A stretch of 64,000 nt of DNA from Rhizobium sp. Root708 (GCF_001429725.1 NZ_LMHV01000010.1:1-64000), one strand, 5' to 3'. Positions 19,119 through 28,529 are shown, numbered from the stretch's first letter. Translations and numbers: made by a program. The notes: generated by a model from the sequence alone, not told the origin.

Positions 19119-19220
19119 TCGGGAGGTTGGTGGTGGACGAGCCACTCGCCAACCGGGTCAGGTCCGGAAGGAAGCAGCCCTAACGAGCCAGGCACGGGTC
19201 ATCGTGCCAGCCTCCCACCC
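19119..19220 (+). ncRNA. ffs: Signal recognition particle RNA (4.5S-like)
   Basis: The conserved SRP RNA apical core is present: GGTCAGGTCCGGAAGGAAGC near 19157-19176, the strongly conserved GGAA loop and asymmetric A-bulge region that bind Ffh. Outer sequences GGGAGG (19121) and CCTCCC (19211-19216) can pair to form the long hairpin. The RNA partners with Ffh for cotranslational membrane targeting. The gene lies directly upstream of dnaX, as in many Rhizobiales. Exact ends are estimated from the pairing. Confidence 0.93.
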
Positions 19221-19234
19221 TTCTCTCCATTCTT

Positions 19235-19251
19235 GCCCGGGCAGTCCGGGC
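19235..19251 (+). terminator. Hairpin between ffs and dnaX
   Basis: GCCCGG and CCGGGC pair around a 5-base loop shortly after the SRP RNA and 14 bases before the dnaX ATG. No T-run follows, so it may only pause or partly terminate the ffs transcript. It could also fold over the dnaX initiation region. Confidence 0.4.
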
Positions 19252-19264
19252 GCTAAGCAGGGCG

Positions 19265-21133
19265 ATGAGCGACACCGAGCGACAATCACAAGATGCCGCC
19301 TCGACGGGCACCGGATACCGGGTGCTGGCACGCAAATACCGCCCCAAGGATTTTACGGATCTGATGGTCGGCCAGGAGCCGATGGTCCAGACCCTGACCA
19401 ACGCCTTCGAGACCGGCCGCATCGCGCAAGCCTACATGCTGACCGGCGTTCGCGGAGTCGGCAAGACGACGACTGCCCGTATCCTGGCGCGCGCGCTGAA
19501 CTACAAGACATCTGACATCGACAAGCCGACGATCGATCTGCGAATCCCCGGTGAACATTGCCAGGCGATCATGGAAGGCCGCCATGTCGATGTTATCGAG
19601 ATGGACGCCGCCTCGCATACCGGTATCGACGATATCCGCGAGATCATCGAGCAGGTGCGTTACCGCCCGGTGTCTGCGCGCTACAAGGTTTACATCATCG
19701 ACGAAGTGCACATGCTCTCGACGCAGGCCTTCAACGGCCTGCTGAAGACGCTCGAAGAGCCGCCGGAGCATGTGAAGTTCATCTTCGCGACGACCGAAAT
19801 CCGCAAGGTGCCGATTACGGTCCTGTCGCGCTGCCAGCGCTTCGACCTGCGCCGCATCAGCGCCTCGGATCTCGTTGGTCTGTTCACCACGATTGCATCG
19901 AAGGAAGGCATCGAGGCAGAGCCCGACGCGCTGGCGATGATCGCCCGTGCCGCCGAAGGCTCGGCGCGCGACGGTCTGTCGCTGCTCGATCAGGCAATCG
20001 CCCATGGCGGCGGCGCCGTCTTGACCGAAGCTGTTCGCGGCATGCTCGGCCTTGCCGACCGCGCCCGCATAGTCGATCTCTTTCATCACATCATCAAGGG
20101 CGATGTCGCCGCGGCACTCCGCGAATTCGAGAGCCAGTATGAGGCAGGCGCCAATCCTGTTGCCGTGCTCACCGACCTTGCCGATTTCACGCATCTCGTC
20201 ACGCGCCTGAAATACGTGCCTGACGCCGCCAACGACCCTTCGCTCAGTGAGATCGAACGGACCAAGGCCGCGGAATTCGCCCAGGGCGTTGCCGTCACGG
20301 CGTTGTCGCGCATCTGGCAGATGCTGCTGAAGGGCATTCCCGAAGCGGAAGGCTCCTCGCGCCCGGCCGGTGCGGCCGAAATGGTCTTGATCCGATTGGC
20401 ACATGCGGCGCATCTGCCTGCACCCGAGGATGCTGCCCGTCGTCTTGCGGAATTCTCCGAGACGAGTGGCGGCGGTCGCCCGTCGACGCCATCCGGCAAT
20501 GGCGGTGGCGGTGCAACGGTAAACTATCAGGGCAACCTGGCGGCACGATCGACGGAAACTATTCCGCGCCCACAGCCCGCAGGCCCGACCGCCATGTTGC
20601 GCGCGGTGCCGAACCCCGATCCGCGGAACATACCGGTTGGCCGCGCCGAAACGAAGCCGGCCGAGGCGCCGAAGCCTCTGGTGGTCGTCAATTCGATCGC
20701 CGACATTGCGAACCTCGCCGGCGACAAGCGCGATGTGAAGCTCAAGGCGCTGGTGCGCAATTTCGTGCGACCTGTTCGGATCGAACCCGGCCGCCTCGAT
20801 GTCAATCTGACCGAAGGCGCTCCGGGTACGCTGCTGAATGAGCTGGCGGTGAAGCTCAAGGAGTGGACTGGCATCCATTGGATCGTCAGCCTAAGCCGCG
20901 AGCCGGGCCAGCCGACGATGGTCGAGGCGGAGGCCAACACCAAGGCGCAACAGGTCAGCGACGCGCGCCAGGATCCCGACGTCGCGGCAATTCTGGCCCA
21001 GTTTCCCGGCGCCAAGATCATTGACGTGCGCGTGCGGGCGCCCGAACCGGAGGAGGAAGAGGAGGCCACCGCGCCTGCCGCTGCCGAATCCGAAGAAGGT
21101 GATATTCTGCCGGGCGACGATATAATTTTCTAA
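19265..21133 (+). CDS. dnaX: DNA polymerase III subunit tau/gamma
   Basis: A 622-residue clamp-loader ATPase. Walker [10 protein letters not shown] is at 61-69, Walker B DEVH at 146-149 and the sensor SRC motif at 188-190. A Gly/Pro-rich linker from about 395 to 470 leads to the C-terminal polymerase-binding region. The four zinc-binding cysteines of E. coli DnaX (two between its Walker A and DAAS motifs plus a CxxC) are not kept: only C99 remains in this stretch. I see no A-rich slippery heptamer, so a separate gamma form is not expected from frameshifting. ybaB follows after 22 bases. Confidence 0.97.
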   Translation: MSDTERQSQDAASTGTGYRVLARKYRPKDFTDLMVGQEPMVQTLTNAFETGRIAQAYMLTGVRGVGKTTTARILARALNYKTSDIDKPTIDLRIPGEHCQAIMEGRHVDVIEMDAASHTGIDDIREIIEQVRYRPVSARYKVYIIDEVHMLSTQAFNGLLKTLEEPPEHVKFIFATTEIRKVPITVLSRCQRFDLRRISASDLVGLFTTIASKEGIEAEPDALAMIARAAEGSARDGLSLLDQAIAHGGGAVLTEAVRGMLGLADRARIVDLFHHIIKGDVAAALREFESQYEAGANPVAVLTDLADFTHLVTRLKYVPDAANDPSLSEIERTKAAEFAQGVAVTALSRIWQMLLKGIPEAEGSSRPAGAAEMVLIRLAHAAHLPAPEDAARRLAEFSETSGGGRPSTPSGNGGGGATVNYQGNLAARSTETIPRPQPAGPTAMLRAVPNPDPRNIPVGRAETKPAEAPKPLVVVNSIADIANLAGDKRDVKLKALVRNFVRPVRIEPGRLDVNLTEGAPGTLLNELAVKLKEWTGIHWIVSLSREPGQPTMVEAEANTKAQQVSDARQDPDVAAILAQFPGAKIIDVRVRAPEPEEEEEATAPAAAESEEGDILPGDDIIF

Positions 21134-21155
21134 AGTATCGAGAAGGAGCGAGACG

Positions 21156-21479
21156 ATGCGCGACATCATGGGAATGATGGGCAAAGTCAAGGAAATGCAG
21201 GCCAAGATGGAGAAGATGCAGGCGGAGATCGCCGAGCTCCATGCCGAAGGCAAGTCGGGTGGTGGCCTCGTGACCGTGATCCTCAACGGCAAGGGCGAGA
21301 TGCAGAGCCTGAAGATCGACCCGTCGCTGTTCAAGGAAGATGATGTCGAGATTCTTGAGGATCTGATCGTCGCCGCTCACAAGGATGCCAAGGACAAGGC
21401 AGAGGCCGCGGCTGCGGAGAAGACAAAGGCGCTGACCGCAGGCCTTCCGATCCCCCCCGGCTTCAAGATGCCGTTCTGA
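21156..21479 (+). CDS. ybaB: YbaB/EbfC family nucleoid-associated protein
   Basis: A 107-residue protein with the family's N-terminal coiled region ([20 protein letters not shown]), a central beta strand and a C-terminal helix ending [10 protein letters not shown]. YbaB dimers bind DNA and affect nucleoid structure. It follows dnaX with an AGAAGGAG ribosome site. In many bacteria recR follows directly, but here recR is 3.1 kb away with other genes between. Confidence 0.95.
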   Translation: MRDIMGMMGKVKEMQAKMEKMQAEIAELHAEGKSGGGLVTVILNGKGEMQSLKIDPSLFKEDDVEILEDLIVAAHKDAKDKAEAAAAEKTKALTAGLPIPPGFKMPF

Positions 21480-21545
21480 TCTGTCGCCGGAAGACTGGGC
21501 GATGCTGGCCGGCGAAGCGGTTCGCCGCGCCGTAGGAGGTTGAAT

Positions 21546-22157
21546 ATGAGTTTGACCAGCCTGTTGGTTTTTGCCTGCGCGCTATTCGTGGCAGCAGGCT
21601 CTCCGGGGCCGAGTGTCGCGGCACTTGTTGCGCGTGTCATTTCCAAGGGCGCGCGCGACGTTCTTCCCTTTCTGGCCGCCATGTGGGTCGGTGAAGCCAT
21701 CTGGCTGACCTGTGCTGTCGCCGGCTTGGCCGCGATTGCGGAAACCTTCCACTACGCCTTCGTAGTCATCAAATGGCTCGGTGTCTGCTATCTGCTCTAT
21801 CTCGCACTGAAGATGTGGTTCGCCTCGCCAGACGGGGAAGGCGAGGCGCTACCGAACGCGCAATCGCCTCTAAAGCTTTTCTTCGCCGGAATGACGGTGA
21901 CGCTCGGCAACCCGAAGATCATGATGTTCTACATGGCGCTCCTGCCATCCATCATCGATGTTCGCGCTGTAACTGTTGTCGGTTGGGCCGAGCTTGTCGC
22001 GACGATGTTCCTGGTGCTGATCGTCATCGATATCGGCTGGACGCTGCTTGCTGCCAAGGCGCGCGGTTTTCTGAAAAGCCGCCGCGCAGTTCGCATGGCA
22101 AACCGCGCGAGCGCCGGCACGATGGCCGGCGCCGCTGTTGCAATCGCGATGCGCTGA
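21546..22157 (+). CDS. LysE/RhtB family amino acid exporter
   Basis: A 203-residue membrane protein with about six hydrophobic helices and the early SPGPSVAALVARVISKGAR motif typical of LysE/RhtB exporters, plus LGNPKIMMFYMALLP in mid-protein. The start at ATG 21546 has a perfect AGGAGGT five bases upstream; the upstream TTG at 21540 is less likely. The substrate is unknown. A Lrp-type regulator nearby on the other strand is a plausible amino-acid-responsive partner. Its stop abuts that of the convergent DUF992 gene. Confidence 0.92.
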   Translation: MSLTSLLVFACALFVAAGSPGPSVAALVARVISKGARDVLPFLAAMWVGEAIWLTCAVAGLAAIAETFHYAFVVIKWLGVCYLLYLALKMWFASPDGEGEALPNAQSPLKLFFAGMTVTLGNPKIMMFYMALLPSIIDVRAVTVVGWAELVATMFLVLIVIDIGWTLLAAKARGFLKSRRAVRMANRASAGTMAGAAVAIAMR

Positions 22158-22688
22158 CTATTTGGTGTGTTTTTGAGTGTGGTGTTTCGCGGGCTTCGCT
22201 TTCGGCGGCGGCTCGTAGGTCAATTTCATGTTGGCGATACCTGCCGCGACATTGAGGCCCGACGTCCCCTCGACCGATAGCGGCTGTAGGGCAACCGAAC
22301 CGTCGAGACCGCCGGCAAGGACGTTCGTTCCGAGCCCAAGCCCGAGCGTGGCATTGGCCGCGACACCGGAATAGCTGCCTTGCAGAACGCCATCCGTGTG
22401 GTTTGTCGGGGCATAGACATACCAGATCAGCGAGCCGCCCTTCAGCACGCCGATATCGACGCCGATCTTGGTGATCGTTCCCTTGTAGTGTTCCACCGGA
22501 CCGGGCTGCGATGGCGTGAACATGCAATTGATGTCTCGTTTCGATCCGAGGATCATACCGAAACCTTCCGAAATATCGCAGGTCAGAGAGCCGGCCTGGA
22601 CGCGCGTGGCCGCCGCCGCTGGCGTCGCGGACACGCCCGCCCCGATGACAACGCCAAATATGGCAACGGTGATTTTGAAAACGGACAT
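22158..22688 (-). CDS. DUF992 family secreted protein
   Basis: A 176-residue protein with an N-terminal signal peptide (cleavage near TPAAAA, residues 20-27) and a DUF992 domain. Characteristic stretches are AGSLTCDISEGFGMILGS, CMFTPSQPGPVEHYKGTI and the glycine-rich GVAANATLGLGLGTNVLAGG. Its cysteine pair could form a disulfide in the periplasm. DUF992 is common in Rhizobiales and has no known function. The lysine/histidine-rich tail (KAKPAKHHTQKHTK) is unusual. AAGGAGG before ATG 22688 fixes the start; the open frame reaches 22745. Confidence 0.88.
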   Translation of the reverse strand: MSVFKITVAIFGVVIGAGVSATPAAAATRVQAGSLTCDISEGFGMILGSKRDINCMFTPSQPGPVEHYKGTITKIGVDIGVLKGGSLIWYVYAPTNHTDGVLQGSYSGVAANATLGLGLGTNVLAGGLDGSVALQPLSVEGTSGLNVAAGIANMKLTYEPPPKAKPAKHHTQKHTK

Positions 22689-22757
22689 GCGAGCCTCCTT
22701 CGATTGGCATTCCGTTCGAAGGGATTTAGGCGGATAGCCCGTCACAGCAAGGGCAAG

Positions 22758-23240
22758 CTATCGTCCATTCCTCGTTTGCCGGATGAGATCACGACCGATC
22801 GGCTTTGCCGGTTCGCTTCTGAGAACCAGTGACGTCGTCACCGAACCGTGCCGCGCAACGGTATCAACGATCGCCTCCAGATCGGATGGCGTCGGAACCA
22901 GCACCTTCAGGATGAAACAATCCTCTCCCGTCAGTCGTAGCACTTCGATCACCTGCGGCATCTCGGAAAATAGCTTGAGACAGGGACCGATGTGCTCGTG
23001 CGTTGTACGCAATCGCATGACTGCCATCATTCCGAGCCCAACGGCTGCTGCGTTGATACGGGCGCCGTAACCTCCGATGATGCCGCGCTCCTCCAGTCGC
23101 TTCAGCCGCTCCGATGTCGCGGGCTGCGACAGGCCGATTTTCCGGCCAAGTTCGGAAACGGAGATCCGGCCATCTTCCTGCATGATCTCGATGATCGAAA
23201 AGTCCGTCGGGTCCAGTTGTCGGTCTATCGGCTCATTCAT
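22758..23240 (-). CDS. Lrp/AsnC family transcriptional regulator
   Basis: A 160-residue regulator with an N-terminal helix-turn-helix (about residues 10-60: SVSELGRKIGLSQPATSERLKRLEERGIIGGY) and a C-terminal RAM/AsnC ligand-binding domain (about 75-150). Members respond to amino acids. It diverges from the hydrolase gene at 23353 and has the LysE exporter close by; Lrp-type regulators frequently control such exporters. An AGGTGA before the ATG at 23240 favours that start over 23258. Confidence 0.92.
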   Translation of the reverse strand: MNEPIDRQLDPTDFSIIEIMQEDGRISVSELGRKIGLSQPATSERLKRLEERGIIGGYGARINAAAVGLGMMAVMRLRTTHEHIGPCLKLFSEMPQVIEVLRLTGEDCFILKVLVPTPSDLEAIVDTVARHGSVTTSLVLRSEPAKPIGRDLIRQTRNGR

Positions 23241-23352
23241 GGGGTCGTCACCTATCATTCATCGGATGCGATAAGTCTTTCCCGATACATTCATATGTCA
23301 AGCAGCGCATTCGCGTGCCAGTCTGGCGATTGGCAGCGAGAAGGAAAGTCGG

Positions 23353-23889
23353 ATGAGAGACATAGTTATGGTGCCGGGAATCGGTGGCTCGGACGGTATG
23401 CACTGGCAATCGCGATGGCAGGCGGCGGATCGAAGGATACGGCGCTTTGAGCCGTCGAGCTGGGAGCGGCCGGAATTGGACGATTGGGTCGCGGCGCTGG
23501 AGAGTGAGGTCGAGCGATCGGATACCCCACCGCTGCTTGTTGCGCACAGCTTGGGTTGCCTTCTCGTGACCCATTGGGCGGCCGGAACAACTCGTCGCGT
23601 GGCGGGTGCCGTGTTTGTTGCACCACCGGATCCCGCGGAAACCGTCTTCCCCGCTGAGGCGTCCGGTTTTGCATTCCCGCAACGGCGCGCTTTGTCCTTT
23701 CCGTCGCTCGTCATCGCGAGCACCAATGATGTCTATGGTTCAATCGCGCATGCTCGTGCTTTGGCGGCCGGTTGGGGTAGTGTGTTTACCGAGGTAGGCG
23801 CGCGCGGCCATCTGAACGGCAAGAGCGGACTTGGCGATTGGGCCGAAGGCAGGGAGATGGTCGCCGCGTTCGAGGCGACACTCGCCTAG
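23353..23889 (+). CDS. RBBP9/YdeN family alpha/beta hydrolase
   Basis: A 178-residue serine hydrolase. Its small-domain fold starts with VMVPGIGGSDGMHW. The nucleophile is S84 in LLVAHSLGCLL, and the late GARGHLNGKSGLGDW region holds the probable catalytic His. The RBBP9/YdeN group are small esterase-like hydrolases of uncertain substrate. It is divergent from the Lrp-family regulator, which may control it, and overlaps the convergent MOSC gene by 4 bases. Confidence 0.9.
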   Translation: MRDIVMVPGIGGSDGMHWQSRWQAADRRIRRFEPSSWERPELDDWVAALESEVERSDTPPLLVAHSLGCLLVTHWAAGTTRRVAGAVFVAPPDPAETVFPAEASGFAFPQRRALSFPSLVIASTNDVYGSIAHARALAAGWGSVFTEVGARGHLNGKSGLGDWAEGREMVAAFEATLA

Positions 23890-24506
23890 CCGGCTTGGGC
23901 GTTCAGTATATCGCGAAGCTTGTAATGAACAGGAGCTGAGAGATAGCGGTCACGATCCTGCGGCCCGAGCACCTTGCCGAAGGTGGCGATCATTTCCGGC
24001 ATGGTCACCTTTTCACCGCTGTAGGGGAGATGCTCGACGGCCATCCCGGCGGCAATCGCCCCACCTTTGATCACACGGCAGTAGATGCCCGGCCGGGCGG
24101 CTTTGGTGTAGCGCTTGACGAAGCCAGGGTCGCCCATTCGCGCGGCGAAGGTCGCGCATGGAATACGCGCACTGGTGACCTCTAGAACAAGATCGTCGAC
24201 TATGAATTGATCTCCGACGCAAACGATGCGGTTTTCGAGGCCGTCGATTACCAGGTTCTCCCCGAATGTGCCCGGCTGGACCCGTTGTGCCAGTTCCGCC
24301 GACCACCAGTCGAGCGTCAGCGACCCCTCGAGATAGACCGCCTGGTCGACGCCGCCATGGTGCTTGCGGTTACAGATAGCATCGCCGACCAGCCCTTCGG
24401 CATCAACCGGCACGCTGCCGTTGATGGGATGCTTGTAGATGCCCGTCTTGTAACTCTTGCCGGGCAGTCGCTCGGCACTGCCGATGCAGACGGCGAGGAT
24501 TTTCAT
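23886..24506 (-). CDS. MOSC domain-containing protein
   Basis: A 206-residue protein similar to E. coli YiiM. The MOSC fold shows GLVGDAICNRKHHGGVDQAVYL near residue 40 and GTFGENLVIDGL with the conserved GE-N motif. ITSARIPC-like text (VTSARIPCATFA) holds the conserved cysteine. A C-terminal helical segment (ATFGKVLGPQDRDRYLSAP) follows. YiiM-type proteins reduce N-hydroxylated base analogues using a molybdenum cofactor. The start at 24506 is chosen where family homology begins. Confidence 0.9.
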   Translation of the reverse strand: MKILAVCIGSAERLPGKSYKTGIYKHPINGSVPVDAEGLVGDAICNRKHHGGVDQAVYLEGSLTLDWWSAELAQRVQPGTFGENLVIDGLENRIVCVGDQFIVDDLVLEVTSARIPCATFAARMGDPGFVKRYTKAARPGIYCRVIKGGAIAAGMAVEHLPYSGEKVTMPEMIATFGKVLGPQDRDRYLSAPVHYKLRDILNAQAG

Positions 24507-24563
24507 TCGATCGGCTCTCCCAACCTGTTTCCGTTTCTCCAGCATATGGGCTAATAACCGCTC

Positions 24564-25169
24564 ATGGCAAAGCGAGTCACCGGCCCCGAAATCGAAAAAC
24601 TGATCCAGCTTCTGGCAAAGGTGCCCGGCCTTGGCCCGCGCTCAGCGCGCCGCGCCGCGCTGCATCTCATCAAGAGGAAGGACCAGTTGCTTGGCCCCTT
24701 GTCGAATGCGATGGGCGAGGCCTACGACAAGGTGAAGATCTGCTCACGCTGCGGCAACGTCGATACGGTCGATCCCTGCACCGTCTGCACGGACGACCGA
24801 CGCGACCAGTCCGTCATCATCGTCGTCGAAGATGTGTCCGATCTGTGGGCGCTGGAACGTGCCGCTGCGCTGAACGCGGCCTACCATGTTCTCGGCGGCA
24901 CCCTGTCGCCACTGGATGGGGTCGGGCCCGATGACCTCAACATTCGCGGCCTGATCGAGCGCGTCACTGCGGGCGGCATCCGCGAGCTCATCATCGCCGT
25001 CAATGCGACGGTCGAGGGACAAACGACAGCACACTATATAACAGACCAGCTGACCGGGCTGGACGTCAAGATCACTCGACTTGCCCACGGCGTCCCGGTC
25101 GGCGGCGAGCTCGACTATCTCGATGAGGGAACGCTCCAGGCGGCGCTCAGGGCACGCACGGCAATCTAG
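24564..25169 (+). CDS. recR: Recombination protein RecR
   Basis: A 201-residue recombination mediator acting with RecF and RecO at gaps. It has the helix-hairpin-helix near residues 17-36 ([16 protein letters not shown]) and the zinc finger C60, C63, C72, C75. The Toprim segment ([15 protein letters not shown]) and the Walker-like C-terminal helix region follow. It is 9 bases upstream of the lytic transglycosylase gene. The usual dnaX-ybaB-recR linkage is interrupted here by five genes. Confidence 0.97.
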   Translation: MAKRVTGPEIEKLIQLLAKVPGLGPRSARRAALHLIKRKDQLLGPLSNAMGEAYDKVKICSRCGNVDTVDPCTVCTDDRRDQSVIIVVEDVSDLWALERAAALNAAYHVLGGTLSPLDGVGPDDLNIRGLIERVTAGGIRELIIAVNATVEGQTTAHYITDQLTGLDVKITRLAHGVPVGGELDYLDEGTLQAALRARTAI

Positions 25170-25177
25170 GGGGAAAC

Positions 25178-26431
25178 ATGAGCAAGCGCATTTTCGGCCG
25201 CCTTTTGACCGCGACGGCAGCGCTCTTGGCGCTGTCGTGCACGCCGGCACTTTCCGCGTCGAAGGCCGATGTCGAAGCGCGGTTCGAGAAATGGGTGCAG
25301 AACGATCTCTGGCCGGAAGCACGGAAGAACGGCATTTCGGAACGGGCGTTTCGTGCGTCGTTCGCCGGTGTCGAACTTAATTGGAGCCTGACGGATCTCG
25401 CGCCTCCCGGCTTTCCGCCGCCGAGGGAGCAGAAGCAGACGCAGGCCGAATTCTCCTCTCCGGCACCCTATTTCAATGATGACCGCTTGAAGCGGCTGGC
25501 TGCCACCGGCCGCGGCTTTGCCTCGCAATATGCCTCCGCCTTGAAGAGGATCGAGAAGACTTACGGGGTTCCGGGATCGATCGTCCTGGCTGTCTGGGGT
25601 CGCGAAACCGGGTTCGGTGCCGCCAAGATCCCGAACTCGGCAATTGAGGTGCTGGCCACCAAGGCTTTCATGTCGACGCGCAAGGAGATGTTCCGCACGG
25701 AACTTCTCGCGGCCCTGCACATCATCGATCGCGGCGACGCAACGCCGGCCGAGTTCAAGGGGTCATCCGCCGGGGCGCTCGGCCAGCCGCAATTCATGCC
25801 GACCAGCTATCTGAAATATGCGGTCGATTTCGACGGCGACGGCCATCCTAATATCTGGACGTCGGTGCCCGACACCCTTGCCTCGATTGCCAATTTCCTG
25901 GTGCAGAAGGGTTGGCAGCGCGGCCGAGGATGGGGCTACGAGGTGACGATTCCGGCGCAGGTGTCCTGCGCGCAGGAGGGGCCGGATCTCGCCAAGCCTG
26001 TATCGCATTGGGCATCGCTCGGCATTGTCAGAATATCGGGCAAGGCTTTCCCTTCCGATGAAGGCAAGGCATCCGGGATGATGCTCGTCCCGGCCGGTCG
26101 CGATGGGCCGGAATTCGTCGTTACGCCGAATTTCTACGTGATCAAGGAGTACAATAACTCCGATCTCTATGCGCTTTACATTGGCAACCTCGCCGATCGG
26201 ATCGCCTATGGCTCCGGGGCCTTCCAGGGGCCGTGGGGCGATGTCGGCAAGATGCTCAGATCCGACGTCGCGACGATGCAGAAGGCGCTTGAAAAGAAGG
26301 GCTACGATGTCGGCGGTTCCGACGGGTTGCCAGGCTACAAGACGCGCAGGTCCATCGGCCAGTGGCAGGAAAAGAATGGAATGAAGCCGACCTGCTACCC
26401 CGAGGCGTCGATGATCGGCAAGCTGAAGTAG
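25178..26431 (+). CDS. Lytic murein transglycosylase (MltB/SLT-2 family) with peptidoglycan-binding domain
   Basis: A 417-residue exported enzyme that cleaves peptidoglycan glycan strands with 1,6-anhydro products. An N-terminal signal (about 1-28) is followed by the SLT-2 domain. Its catalytic glutamate is E143 in LAVWGRETGFG, and AGALGQPQFMPTSYLKYAVDFDGDG is conserved. A C-terminal peptidoglycan-binding domain covers about 350-410. The cysteine at 21 after ALS could make it a lipoprotein, but the residue at -3 is not the usual Leu, so signal peptidase I cleavage is equally possible. GGGGGAAAC gives its ribosome site. Confidence 0.93.
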   Translation: MSKRIFGRLLTATAALLALSCTPALSASKADVEARFEKWVQNDLWPEARKNGISERAFRASFAGVELNWSLTDLAPPGFPPPREQKQTQAEFSSPAPYFNDDRLKRLAATGRGFASQYASALKRIEKTYGVPGSIVLAVWGRETGFGAAKIPNSAIEVLATKAFMSTRKEMFRTELLAALHIIDRGDATPAEFKGSSAGALGQPQFMPTSYLKYAVDFDGDGHPNIWTSVPDTLASIANFLVQKGWQRGRGWGYEVTIPAQVSCAQEGPDLAKPVSHWASLGIVRISGKAFPSDEGKASGMMLVPAGRDGPEFVVTPNFYVIKEYNNSDLYALYIGNLADRIAYGSGAFQGPWGDVGKMLRSDVATMQKALEKKGYDVGGSDGLPGYKTRRSIGQWQEKNGMKPTCYPEASMIGKLK

Positions 26432-26433
26432 GT

Positions 26434-26889
26434 CTAGAGGCTGCGCTTCAGACCTTCGTGGCTCGCGACAAACCCCAGCCTCTCGTAAAAGCGGATCGAG
26501 TCCGCCCTCGATTTGTCGGAGGTCAGTTGCACCAGACCGCAGCCGCGCTCGATGCAGCGCGCCACCGCCCATTCGATGAAGTCAGAACCGAGACCGGATC
26601 CGCGCTCGTCCTTGGCGATGCGCACGCTTTCGATCTGCCCGCGCCACATGCCGGTCCGCGAAAGGCCGGGAATGAACGTCAGCTGCAGACAACCGACGAC
26701 ACGATCACCCTGATCCACGGCAACGGCCAGCAACTGGTTGGCATCGGCCGCGATCGCCGCGAATGCGTCGATATATCTGGCATCGGGTGGATTCGTGACG
26801 ACTTCCCGCACAGCTCCAAGAGCGTCGTCGGCAAGCAGGTCGATGATATCAGCCAGATCGGAAGAGCGGGCAGGGCGGAAGGAATGCAT
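26434..26889 (-). CDS. GNAT family N-acetyltransferase
   Basis: A 151-residue GNAT protein (PhnO/aminoglycoside-type fold). IESVRIAKDERGSGLGSDFIEWAV is acetyl-CoA motif A and CGLVQLTSDKSRADSIRFYERLGF is the C-terminal motif. A TTG at 26901 overlaps the MFS stop codon (TTGA) and would give 155 residues. The ATG at 26889 matches the family N-terminus better. It is the second gene of an apparent MFS-GNAT pair, perhaps efflux with acetylation of one compound class, though that is only an inference. Confidence 0.88.
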   Translation of the reverse strand: MHSFRPARSSDLADIIDLLADDALGAVREVVTNPPDARYIDAFAAIAADANQLLAVAVDQGDRVVGCLQLTFIPGLSRTGMWRGQIESVRIAKDERGSGLGSDFIEWAVARCIERGCGLVQLTSDKSRADSIRFYERLGFVASHEGLKRSL

Positions 26890-26897
26890 GGCTTGTC

Positions 26898-28529
26898 TCA
26901 ATGGTGGAGGTCGATCGGCGCCTTGTAGAAGACGTCGTCATTCGGCGGGATCGCCTGGCGCTCGATCAGTCGGTGCACCTGCGGCAGGTCTTCGCCACGG
27001 TGCAGCTCGCGCAGCCGCTCGATGTTCTCGGCATCGGCCTGCGTGCGGCGTTGATTGTGCCTGATATATTCGACCCAGGTCGGCGTGTGGTAGGTCTCCG
27101 TCCACCGTCCCGGCTTCCCGAGGTCGCGCATCAACGCCCAGTTGCGGGCGCCATCGCGAATGCGGATACGCCGCCGCTCGCCCATCAGCGACAGAAACTC
27201 CGGCACGTCGGCATCCGCGATTTCGTAGTCGATCTGGACGACGATGGGGCCACTGCGCGGTGTGATATCAAGGCCGAGCGCCGGCTCGGTGAAGCGGTTT
27301 AGAGGATCGAGGTTGAGCGAGGCGAAGGCCGGCATCGAAAAGCGCAGGCCGATCACGATGCCGAACAGCATGACAAGGGCGGAGATCAGCAGGGCGTTGG
27401 AAACGCCGTATTGGTCGGCGGCAACGCCCCAGATCCAGCTCCCGCCGGCAATGCCGCCGAAGGTCACCGTCTGATAGAGCGACAGGGCGCGACCGACGAC
27501 CCAGCGCGGCGTCGAGAGTTGCACGATCGTATTGAACAGCGATAAGGCCAGGACCCAGCAGGCGCCCGATATCACCAGTCCGGCGCAGGTCAGCGCGGCA
27601 ATCGGGCTGAAAGCGGCGATCGTGGCGCTCAGCGCGAAGCCGGTGAAGGACATGCGCACGATCGTCTCGCTCGAGAAGCGTTCGCGCAGCCGATCGTTCA
27701 GCATCGCACCGCCGATCGCCCCGATCCCGAAGGAGCCGAGCATCAGGCCGTAGGTGAGTGGACCGCCGACAACGAGGTCGATTGCCACGATCGGCAGCAG
27801 CGCCAGGATGGAGCTGGCGCTGATCCCGAAGATGAGGCCACGCAGCAGCACCTTCTGAAGGTTGGGCGACATCGACACGTAGCGGAGGCCCGCAAACACC
27901 GCGCTGCCGAGCGTCTCCCGCGGCAGGGTGGAGACCGGCAGGTTCGGTTTCCAGCGCACCAACGCGTAGATCAGCGCGAAGTAGCTGAGCGCATTGACGG
28001 CAAAGGCCGCCGCCGCGCCCGCTGCCGCAACAATCACGCCACCGATCGCCGGGCCGACGCTGCGGGTGATGTTGAAGCCGACGCTGTTCAGCGTGACGGC
28101 CGCGGGCAGGTCCGCGCGCGGCACCATATCGCCGACGGAAGCCTGCCATGAGGGATTGTTCAGTGCGGTGCCGCAGCCGATCAGAAAGGTGAAGAAAAGC
28201 AGCAGCCACGGCGAAAGCCAGCCGAAATAGGCCGAAACACTAAGCAGCGCGGAGACGCCGAGCATGAAGTATTGTGCCGCCAACATCACCCGGCGCCGGT
28301 CGAAACTGTCGGCGAGTGCCCCTGAAACCAGCGAGAAAAGCATGATTGGCAGCGCTGTCGATGTCTGCACGAGCGCGACCATATTCTCCGACGAGGTGAT
28401 GGTCGTCATCATCCAGGCCGCACCGACGGCCTGAATAAGCCCCCCGAAGTTCGAGGCGATGCTTGCGAACCAGATCGTCCGGTACGTCTCGTGCCGCAAC
28501 GGCGCCAGTGTCGACGATGTGTAAGGCAC
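26898..28529 (-). CDS. MFS transporter of the EntS-like (MFS_3) family
   Basis: A 543-residue major facilitator with about 11-12 hydrophobic helices in the first 410 residues. A cytoplasmic C-terminal domain of about 130 residues follows, ending RQAIPPNDDVFYKAPIDLHH, as in the MFS_3 family. The A-motif-like loop (ALADSFDRRRVMLAAQ) lies between helices 2 and 3. Relatives export siderophores or drugs. It overlaps the acetyltransferase downstream by a few bases if that gene uses its TTG start. Its promoter region faces that of rimP. Confidence 0.9.
   Translation of the reverse strand: MPYTSSTLAPLRHETYRTIWFASIASNFGGLIQAVGAAWMMTTITSSENMVALVQTSTALPIMLFSLVSGALADSFDRRRVMLAAQYFMLGVSALLSVSAYFGWLSPWLLLFFTFLIGCGTALNNPSWQASVGDMVPRADLPAAVTLNSVGFNITRSVGPAIGGVIVAAAGAAAAFAVNALSYFALIYALVRWKPNLPVSTLPRETLGSAVFAGLRYVSMSPNLQKVLLRGLIFGISASSILALLPIVAIDLVVGGPLTYGLMLGSFGIGAIGGAMLNDRLRERFSSETIVRMSFTGFALSATIAAFSPIAALTCAGLVISGACWVLALSLFNTIVQLSTPRWVVGRALSLYQTVTFGGIAGGSWIWGVAADQYGVSNALLISALVMLFGIVIGLRFSMPAFASLNLDPLNRFTEPALGLDITPRSGPIVVQIDYEIADADVPEFLSLMGERRRIRIRDGARNWALMRDLGKPGRWTETYHTPTWVEYIRHNQRRTQADAENIERLRELHRGEDLPQVHRLIERQAIPPNDDVFYKAPIDLHH

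Noticed and set aside
20400..20760. Possible programmed frameshift in dnaX giving a gamma form
   Set aside because: No A-rich slippery heptamer with a following stem was seen in the linker region, so there is nothing to support it.
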